Source of the DNA: an uncultured Clostridia bacterium
GTDB taxonomy: Bacteria; Bacillota; Clostridia; TANB77; CAG-508
Reading direction: 5' to 3'
DNA: 19,264 nt
Assembly: GCA_947631385.1 (NCBI GenBank)
Contig: CANRLE010000012.1
Coordinates: forward strand, 1 to 19,264
Shown: positions 13,586-19,264 of the stretch, in pieces
Position numbering within the stretch: the first letter of the stretch is position 1
Layout: each line of letters starts with the position of its first letter
Program-made: the position numbers and the translations under genes
The notes under the pieces: model-generated
Seen by the model: the letters and a program-made list of their open reading frames with translations, nothing else
The model's database searches: none
What the model was told of the DNA's origin: nothing

Positions 13586-15067
13586 TTAACTTTCATTTAT
13601 TATGTCATTTACTATAATTCTCTCATCATAAGGATATTTTACTCCATTTATTTCTTGATATGGTTCATGTCCTTTACCTGCCAAAACAATTATATCTCGT
13701 TTTGTTGCCATTTTAATAGCTTCTCTAATTGCTTCTGTTCTATCTACTATTACTTTGTATTTACCTTTTGTTTTTTTCATTCCTTCTTCAATTTGAGCAA
13801 CAATTTTTTCTGGGTCCTCTGTTCTTGGATTATCAGAAGTAATAAAAGTAAAATCTGCTATTCTTCCTGATATTTCTCCCATAATTGGTCTTTTACCACT
13901 ATCTCTATCTCCACCACAACCAAATACAGAAATCACTTTTCCTCTTGTATAGCTTTTTACAGCTTGTAAAATATTTTGCAAACTCTCTGGTGAGTGTGCA
14001 TAATCTATCATAATTGGCAATTCTTTTTTATTATCTACTAATTCTGACCTACCCGGTACTCTAACTTCCATTAAGGCTTCTTTTACAGTCTCTGGAGAGA
14101 TTCCAAGTTTTTGTGCTACACAAATGGCAGCTAATGAATTATATACACTAAATCTACCCGGTATTCCTGTTTTTACTCTTTCATTTTTATCTGTTATTTT
14201 TACTTTAAAATCAACATAGGAATTTGTAATAGTGATATCTTTTGCTAGCACATTAGCATAATTATCAATTCCATAAGTAGTTATATTACTATCTGGAAAT
14301 AATTTTGGAATCTTTGCTCCGTGCAAATCATCTACATTTACTATTCCTGTTTTACACATTTCAAACAACTTTAATTTTGAATGGAAATAATCATCCATAT
14401 CTGGATGCTCTTTTGGACTTATATGATCCTCTGAGAAATTTGTGAATAATACGATATCAAATTCACATCCATCTACTCTATGTAACTTTAAGCTTTGAGA
14501 AGATACTTCCATGACAACTACTTCTACTCCCTCTTTAGCCATTTGTGCAAAATCTCTTTGTAATTCTAAACTTTCTGGCGTAGTTCTATCACTATCTTTT
14601 ATTTTCTTTCCATTACAATAAGTTGCAATTGTACCTATTAAGCCGACTTTTTTGCCTGCTTTTTCTAATATTTCTTTAATCATAAAGGTTGTTGTTGTTT
14701 TTCCTTTGGTTCCTGTCACACCAATTAATTTAAATTTTTTAGATGGATTTCCGTAAAAATTAGAAGAACAAATGGCTAATGCTTCTCTTGTATTTTTTGA
14801 CATTACAATTGTAATGTCTTCTGGTATTGCTAATGATTTCAAATCACATCCTTCTTCTATCAAAACAGCAGTTGCCCCATTTTCTATAGCTGAATTTACA
14901 TATTGATGTCCATCAGTTGCAAACCCCTTAATAGCTACAAATAAAAATCCATTTTTTATTTCTTTTGAATTGCTATCAAGTCCTTTTATTTCTATATCTA
15001 AATTACCTTTTACTTTTAATCCCTCTAAGCCAACTAACATTTCCTTTAATTTCATTTTTACTTTCAT
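13586..15067 (-). CDS. murE: UDP-MurNAc-tripeptide synthetase (meso-DAP-adding)
   Basis: MurE adds the third stem-peptide residue to UDP-MurNAc-Ala-Glu. Signatures: ATP loop GVTGTKGKTTTT (about residues 116-127), NFSEDH (210-215), YAHSPESL (356-363) and SDNPRTEDP (411-419). The DNPR motif marks the meso-diaminopimelate-specific type, implying DAP-type peptidoglycan. The first ATG (15067) lies directly against the GAAGGG ribosome binding site with no spacing. The ATG four codons on (15055, MKLKEML) is about 11 bases away and is probably the true start. It is the first gene of the mur cluster, with a promoter upstream. Intact, normal length. Confidence 0.96.
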   Translation of the reverse strand: MKVKMKLKEMLVGLEGLKVKGNLDIEIKGLDSNSKEIKNGFLFVAIKGFATDGHQYVNSAIENGATAVLIEEGCDLKSLAIPEDITIVMSKNTREALAICSSNFYGNPSKKFKLIGVTGTKGKTTTTFMIKEILEKAGKKVGLIGTIATYCNGKKIKDSDRTTPESLELQRDFAQMAKEGVEVVVMEVSSQSLKLHRVDGCEFDIVLFTNFSEDHISPKEHPDMDDYFHSKLKLFEMCKTGIVNVDDLHGAKIPKLFPDSNITTYGIDNYANVLAKDITITNSYVDFKVKITDKNERVKTGIPGRFSVYNSLAAICVAQKLGISPETVKEALMEVRVPGRSELVDNKKELPIMIDYAHSPESLQNILQAVKSYTRGKVISVFGCGGDRDSGKRPIMGEISGRIADFTFITSDNPRTEDPEKIVAQIEEGMKKTKGKYKVIVDRTEAIREAIKMATKRDIIVLAGKGHEPYQEINGVKYPYDERIIVNDIINES

Positions 15068-15096
15068 CCCTTCTTATACTCACTTTATTTTGTTAC

Positions 15097-15125
15097 ATTA
15101 TATAACGAATTTATTATTTTGTATA
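15097..15125 (-). promoter_or_regulatory. Probable promoter of the mur cluster
   Basis: On the minus strand TATACA (15125-15120, four of six matches to the -35 consensus) and TATAAT (15102-15097) are 17 bases apart, about 30 bases before murE. The -10 is strong and the -35 weak. Confidence 0.55.
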
Positions 15126-15143
15126 GTTTTTTAGAAAAAAATT

Positions 15144-15168
15144 TCTCCTAATATATATTATTAGGAGA
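15144..15168 (-). terminator. Terminator after pyrI
   Basis: A perfect 10-bp stem (TCTCCTAATA/TATTAGGAGA) with a 5-base loop is followed on the minus strand by AATTTTTTT, 16 bases beyond the pyrI stop. It separates the pyr operon from the mur cluster. Confidence 0.88.
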
Positions 15169-15183
15169 TTTATTTTTTATTAC

Positions 15184-15600
15184 CTATTTTAAACTCATTT
15201 CACAGTATTGGCAACGATAAATTTGTTTTTCTTTGTCTGTTAAAATAAATACTTGGTCTAACTCTTTTTCATTTGATGTAATACATCTTGGATTTTGACA
15301 TTTTGCAATATTTACAATTTTTTCTGGTAAATTTACTTTGTATTTATTTACTAATTTATCGTCTTTTACAATGTTAATAGTTGCATTTGGTTCAATAAAA
15401 CCAATTACATCCATATTAATTTTTATGTCTTTATCGATTTTTATTATATCTTTTCTTCCCATTTTTTTGCTTTTAGCATTTGTAATGATAGCAACAGAAC
15501 AATCTAAGTCTTTTAATTTTAGTGCTTCATATATTTGCATTCCTTTTTTTGCACCAATATGGTCAATTACAATTCCATTTTTTATACTATCTATATTCAT
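15184..15600 (-). CDS. pyrI: Aspartate carbamoyltransferase regulatory chain
   Basis: PyrI, the regulatory chain that holds ATCase trimers together and binds nucleotide effectors. The 138-residue product has an N-terminal allosteric domain (MNIDSIKNGIVIDHIGAKKG...) and a C-terminal zinc domain with four cysteines (C101 and C106 in CQNPRC, C130 and C133 in CQYC), which bind Zn and contact the catalytic chain. It is slightly shorter than the enterobacterial form (about 153). The ATG overlaps the pyrB stop (TAATG), so the two chains are made together. The presence of PyrI suggests nucleotide feedback at the enzyme level. Confidence 0.95.
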   Translation of the reverse strand: MNIDSIKNGIVIDHIGAKKGMQIYEALKLKDLDCSVAIITNAKSKKMGRKDIIKIDKDIKINMDVIGFIEPNATINIVKDDKLVNKYKVNLPEKIVNIAKCQNPRCITSNEKELDQVFILTDKEKQIYRCQYCEMSLK

Positions 15601-16514
15601 TATTCTACCTCCAATAATTTCATTATTAGTGCCATTCTAATATATTTTCCATATTCTACTTGTTTAAAATAGCAAGCTCTTTTATCATCATCTACATCTG
15701 TTGATATTTCATTAACTCTTGGCAATGGATGTAAAATGACCAAATCCTCTTTTGCCTTTTCTAATTTTTCTTTATTTAAAATATAATAATCTTTTAAACG
15801 AACATAATCATCTTCATTGAAAAATCTCTCTTTTTGTACTCTTGTCATATACAAAACATCTAATTGATCCATATATTCTTCAATATCGTTTGTTTCACAA
15901 TATTCAATATTATTTTTATCTAAAATATTTCTTTTTATATATTCTGGAATTACAAGTTCTTTTGGTGAAATTAATACAAATCTTATATTTTTGTATCTTG
16001 ACATAGCAGTAATTAGCGAATGTACTGTTCTTCCAAATTTTAAATCTCCGCATAACCCAATTGTTAAGTTATCTAATCTATTTTTTTCACAATGAATTGT
16101 TAATAAGTCTGTCAATGTTTGTGTTGGATGGTTGTGTCCCCCATCTCCTGCATTAATTATTGGTACTACTGATTTTAATGATGCAACTAATGGTGCTCCT
16201 TCTTTTGGATGTCTCATTGCTATAATATCACTATATGCTCCTACTACTCTAATTGTATCTGCTACACTTTCTCCTTTGGATACAGAGCTAGATGATGCTT
16301 CTGAAAATCCAATAACTTCTCCTCCTAGTGCTAGCATAGCTGATTCAAAGCTAAGTCTTGTTCTTGTACTTGGCTCAAAAAATAAAGTAGCTAATTGTTT
16401 ACCATCACATTTATGAGCATATTTTTCTTTGTTGTTGATGATATCTTTAGCTACTTTTATTAGTTCATCGATTTCTTCTGTTGACAAATCTTTAATATCA
16501 ATTACGTGTTTCAT
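15600..16514 (-). CDS. pyrB: Aspartate carbamoyltransferase catalytic chain
   Basis: PyrB catalyses carbamoyl phosphate + aspartate to N-carbamoylaspartate, the committed step of pyrimidine synthesis. The 304-residue product carries the carbamoyl-phosphate motif FEPSTRTRLSFE (about residues 47-58), the SSVSKGES loop with its catalytic lysine (about 76-83), HPTQTLTDLL (about 128-137), CGDLKFGRTVHSL and LHPLPRVNEI (about 262-271). It is first in the pyrB-pyrI operon, with a TTGACA promoter upstream. I see no PyrR-type attenuator in the short leader. Intact. Confidence 0.97.
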   Translation of the reverse strand: MKHVIDIKDLSTEEIDELIKVAKDIINNKEKYAHKCDGKQLATLFFEPSTRTRLSFESAMLALGGEVIGFSEASSSSVSKGESVADTIRVVGAYSDIIAMRHPKEGAPLVASLKSVVPIINAGDGGHNHPTQTLTDLLTIHCEKNRLDNLTIGLCGDLKFGRTVHSLITAMSRYKNIRFVLISPKELVIPEYIKRNILDKNNIEYCETNDIEEYMDQLDVLYMTRVQKERFFNEDDYVRLKDYYILNKEKLEKAKEDLVILHPLPRVNEISTDVDDDKRACYFKQVEYGKYIRMALIMKLLEVE

Positions 16515-16550
16515 TTTTCCACCCTTCTTTCAAAATTTTTACTGTATATA

Positions 16551-16580
16551 TTTTTATCAAAAAAGGTAGAATTTTGTCAA
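16551..16580 (-). promoter_or_regulatory. Promoter of pyrB-pyrI
   Basis: TTGACA (16580-16575) and TAAAAA (16556-16551) on the minus strand are 18 bases apart, about 36 bases before the pyrB ATG. It starts only 31 bases after the end of the upstream gene. Confidence 0.6.
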
Positions 16581-16610
16581 GTATTTTGAGATTTTTCTTA
16601 TATAAAATTT

Positions 16611-18407
16611 TTAATATAAGGCTACACGAAATGAAGCTTCAAATCCTGCATGATCAATAAGAGCAAAACTTCTACAATTAACTCCATTGCCTTCATAACC
16701 AACAGAAACACCGCCTCCACGACTTCTACATGGCATAGTGTCATTTTCTGTAGTATGTTCTAATGTCCATTCCCACTCATTTCCTGCCAAATCATATATA
16801 TTCATTTTCATAGTTTTATTAGATGCTCCTGTAGATAATAATATTTGAGAAGCTGATTTTGTCCCATTTATAGCACTCCAAGTATTACTTGAAAATTGTT
16901 TTGCGTTAGTACTATTAATTGGTATTTCTGTGTCATTATAATTTCCCCAATTTCCATTATTTAGATTAATATCTACTTTTGATACTCCTTTTTCCTCTAA
17001 AAACTTACATACCAAATCCCATTGTATTCCAAATAGCAAACTGGTTGTCCTATCACTATTTTCCGTTAATACTGATTTTGCTAATGACTGTGATTCACTA
17101 CAAGTTACAAAGTTGTAAGGAATTGCATCTTTTTGAATAATTGCTTTAGGAGATGAAGTTGTTATACTAGTATGTTCATTTCTTCCTAAATTTAAATTAT
17201 TTATACTTCCATCAATTCCTGTTTCATATCTTCCAATATAGAATCCGCCATTATTATATATACTTTGCAACATTCTATTTTTTAACTGATTATACTCTTC
17301 TGGTAAAGAAATTCCACAACCATTATACCATTCGTCAATATAGCTTTGTGATGAATTCCCTTGTGAATATGGAGATGCATATAATTTTAAATCTCTTTCA
17401 ATACCTTCATAATCTTCATCATGAACTGTCATCTCGTATATAGATCTTGGTACTTGTATCCATACCCACTCATTATTATTTTTATCTTTTACTACTAATC
17501 CTTTTTCTATTGTATTTTCTCCAATTGTTTCAGATACGCAAAAATCTTTAGGAATATATGCTGTATCTCCATTTTTATCTTTATAAATTCCTTCTTGGTC
17601 ATAGTATGGCGACCATTTTTCCCAGTCTAAATATACCGCTAATCGCCCATCAGTTTCATTTCTATAATAACCTTTGTAAGTGTTAATACTTTTAATAAAA
17701 TCTTCTATATTATTAGTTTTTCCACTTTCGCTAGTATAAGTTGTTATTCCTTCTGGAATACTATTTGTTGTATCATTTACCTGTATCCACTTATATGTTT
17801 GTGTATCATCAGTACTTTTAATTACAAACTCATCTTCTCGTGTTTCATCATAATAATAGCCTTCTGGTATTTTTATATTATTAATATATCTTAAATTTAC
17901 TGCTTCTTTATCAATATCATTTTTAGTATAATTAGTATAAAATATATCATTTTCTATTTTGATTCCTGCTACATAAAAAATGTTATGACTATCTTCATTA
18001 ATGATATATAAATCTGTACAGCTGTTCACACTGTCTTTGTTCTTTTTAACTATTTCAAATTCCTTTCCATAGTTTAAAGTCAAATTATCTATAGCAGATA
18101 AATCAATTACAAAAAATTTACCAGTATCAACTTTCTCACTGATAACACCGGTTTTTTTTATTGCATTTATTGCATCACTATCAGTAAATTCCAAACTAGC
18201 TGGAATTTTTCCATTTTGTGCATAATAATTAGAAATTTTATCTTTTAAATTTGCAATGTCATTTTGCATATTTTCTAAATTTTTTATTCTTAAATTGTCT
18301 CTTATATTATAAACAATAGCATTTGTAAGTATTATTAATATAATAACTGTAATTGCTAAAGAAATTAAAGAAATTCCTTTTGCATTTTTTAATTTATATT
18401 TTATCAT
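16611..18407 (-). CDS. Pilin-like anchored protein with FGE/C-type-lectin-like C-terminal domain
   Basis: A 598-residue surface-type protein. It begins with a pilin-like leader: NAKGISLISLAITVIILIILT at about residues 8-28. A helix, a PulG-like stretch (DNLTLNYGK) and repeated WIQVNDT/DWEKW segments follow. From about residue 245 on it matches the sulfatase-modifying/formylglycine-generating-enzyme family, with GFYIGRYETG, QWDLVCKFL and the hallmark NIYDLAGNEWEWTLE, ending RSRGGG...FRVALY. Such domains adopt a C-type-lectin-like fold and are often ligand-binding rather than enzymatic. The last 35 codons are rich in NNT triplets, as in retroelement-diversified proteins. AGGAGAG precedes the ATG and a promoter lies just upstream. 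Function unknown; surface binding is an inference. Confidence 0.85.
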   Translation of the reverse strand: MIKYKLKNAKGISLISLAITVIILIILTNAIVYNIRDNLRIKNLENMQNDIANLKDKISNYYAQNGKIPASLEFTDSDAINAIKKTGVISEKVDTGKFFVIDLSAIDNLTLNYGKEFEIVKKNKDSVNSCTDLYIINEDSHNIFYVAGIKIENDIFYTNYTKNDIDKEAVNLRYINNIKIPEGYYYDETREDEFVIKSTDDTQTYKWIQVNDTTNSIPEGITTYTSESGKTNNIEDFIKSINTYKGYYRNETDGRLAVYLDWEKWSPYYDQEGIYKDKNGDTAYIPKDFCVSETIGENTIEKGLVVKDKNNNEWVWIQVPRSIYEMTVHDEDYEGIERDLKLYASPYSQGNSSQSYIDEWYNGCGISLPEEYNQLKNRMLQSIYNNGGFYIGRYETGIDGSINNLNLGRNEHTSITTSSPKAIIQKDAIPYNFVTCSESQSLAKSVLTENSDRTTSLLFGIQWDLVCKFLEEKGVSKVDINLNNGNWGNYNDTEIPINSTNAKQFSSNTWSAINGTKSASQILLSTGASNKTMKMNIYDLAGNEWEWTLEHTTENDTMPCRSRGGGVSVGYEGNGVNCRSFALIDHAGFEASFRVALY

Positions 18408-18438
18408 TTGCTCTCTCCTTACTTATTATCTATAATAT

Positions 18439-18467
18439 ACTATACTATTTATTTAAATTTATTTCAA
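18439..18467 (-). promoter_or_regulatory. Promoter of the FGE-like gene
   Basis: TTGAAA (18467-18462) and TATAGT (18444-18439) on the minus strand are 17 bases apart, 31 bases before the ATG. The gene is therefore probably a separate transcription unit from the pilin-like gene upstream. Confidence 0.65.
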
Positions 18468-18541
18468 TACTTTTTTATTATTTTTAGTCATGCTTCAACA
18501 TTAAATATTTTAAGGCATACACAATTCATATGTTGTTTTGA

Positions 18542-19264
18542 TTATATATAATATATTCTATTTAGTGCAAATTGCTGTCCTTCCATTTCAGTTCCATAAC
18601 CTGTCAAATATATATTAATCTCTCCAGCCTTAAAGCCAACAACTATCCATCCACATAACATATAAGGATCTGTTGAATCACGCCTATAAGGACTCATTGG
18701 AATATTTATATTATTATATATATCGGTATTTTCTGCATAAAATGTCTGTTCATTTATTACAAAAGCTACTTTCTTAGCATTTTTTATCTCAGGTATACTT
18801 ATAATATTGTCTTTCCATGCTTTTACATCCATTTTAATGTCTAATTCTTTTCGTTTCCAGTTAGTCAAATTGGTTATGTCTGTCACATTTTGATTTATTT
18901 TTTCCTCTAAACTTGCTTTTTCTTCAGCAAGCTGTGTTTCTAAATTTTGTATTTTTTCCTCTAATTCTTTTTTTGTCTGATTTAATAATCTTTGCATTTC
19001 ATCTGAAGTAAGACCCGTATCACCTCCAGTTGTGCCACCTGTTCCACCAGAGCTTCCTGAGGTACCCGTTCCTCCTGTTCCTACTGAACTTACTTGTCCT
19101 ACTCCTGTTATTTCAAATGGATATCCATCTACATCTACTTTTAATGGAAAATCTTCAGTTTCAGGATTTTTTACTGTTCCTACATTAGGTATATTTCCTT
19201 TTAATTTTTCTAAACTTAATTTTCCATTTGTTTCATAACATCCTAATACTTCTACTTCAAGTTT
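18542..19264 (-). CDS. Pilin-like protein, N-terminus cut by window edge
   Basis: The 240 visible residues run from KLEVEVLGCYETNGKLSLEKLKGN through DVDGYPFEITGVG, a Gly/Thr/Ser linker (GTGGTGTSGSSGGTGGTTGG), a coiled coil (MQRLLNQTKKELEEKIQNLETQ...) and a C-terminal domain with ISIPEIKNAKKVAF. The frame is open to the window edge, so the ATG at 18997 is not the start; the hydrophobic leader lies beyond 19264. Its first 75 residues nearly match the pilin-like protein at 4319-5234 (GCYETNGNLSLKKLKEN, DVDGYPFKITW), while the C-terminal half has diverged apart from IPEIKNAK. Paralogous members of one modular exported family; role unknown. Confidence 0.78.
   Translation of the reverse strand, partial: KLEVEVLGCYETNGKLSLEKLKGNIPNVGTVKNPETEDFPLKVDVDGYPFEITGVGQVSSVGTGGTGTSGSSGGTGGTTGGDTGLTSDEMQRLLNQTKKELEEKIQNLETQLAEEKASLEEKINQNVTDITNLTNWKRKELDIKMDVKAWKDNIISIPEIKNAKKVAFVINEQTFYAENTDIYNNINIPMSPYRRDSTDPYMLCGWIVVGFKAGEINIYLTGYGTEMEGQQFALNRIYYI

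Noticed and set aside
16611..16640. Terminator after the FGE-like gene
   Set aside because: CTTATAT/ATATAAG can pair around the stop region, but no T-tract follows, so I do not call it.
1..19264. CRISPR arrays, tRNA or rRNA genes, integrases or transposases
   Set aside because: None seen on either strand; the only repeat structure is the inverted repeat at 8150-8484 and the paralogous pilin-like segments.

Overview
The window reads as chromosome from a low-GC, Gram-positive, anaerobic clostridium-like bacterium, probably an uncultured gut lineage. This rests on strongly A/T-ending codons, AGGAG-type ribosome binding sites, consensus sigma-A promoters, a DNPR-type (meso-diaminopimelate) MurE, an aspartate carbamoyltransferase with a PyrI chain, a 2[4Fe-4S] ferredoxin next to a RicT/YaaT protein, and several clostridial pilin-like 'KGI..IALVITII' proteins. 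Every protein gene I can support lies on the minus strand. The only plus-strand transcript I propose is an RNA gene at about 8539-8840.

Layout, right to left in transcription order. (1) 19264-16611: a partial pilin-like protein, then a pilin-like protein carrying a formylglycine-generating-enzyme (FGE)/C-type-lectin-like C-terminus. (2) 16580-15144: pyrB-pyrI with promoter and terminator. (3) 15125-8842: murE-mraY-ftsW-murG and a WalK/PhoR-like histidine kinase (cell wall and division cluster, without murF or murD). (4) 8840-8150: a plus-strand structured RNA with promoter and terminator, then a 335-bp inverted repeat. (5) 8121-5383: lepB-holB-yaaT(ricT)-ferredoxin. (6) 5321-3568: two pilin-like genes in tandem. 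(7) 3519-1: the S10 ribosomal operon (rpsJ, rplC, rplD, rplW, an unknown 112-residue gene, rplB cut by the window edge), preceded by a consensus promoter and a roughly 270-nt structured leader with an internal terminator.

The main discovery candidate is a decoding anomaly. Three genes (pilin-like 4319-5234, histidine kinase 8842-10276, ftsW 11413-12551) look broken by four single-base frameshifts. Each break falls exactly on an in-frame CGG codon. Skipping its C (a +1 shift, reading the next triplet GGN as Gly) restores the full conserved protein every time. By hand count CGG occurs in frame nowhere else in the coding sequence of this window, although about 30 out-of-frame CGG trinucleotides are present and CGU, CGC and CGA are used normally for Arg. 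The simplest biological reading is that CGG is an unassigned or hungry codon that directs +1 frameshifting. The rival explanation is sequencing or assembly error, which must be excluded with raw reads.

Other points of interest: the unidentified pseudoknotted RNA, the long inverted repeat, the S10 leader attenuator, the foreign gene inside the S10 operon, and a possible diversity-generating-retroelement target region at the end of the FGE-like protein.
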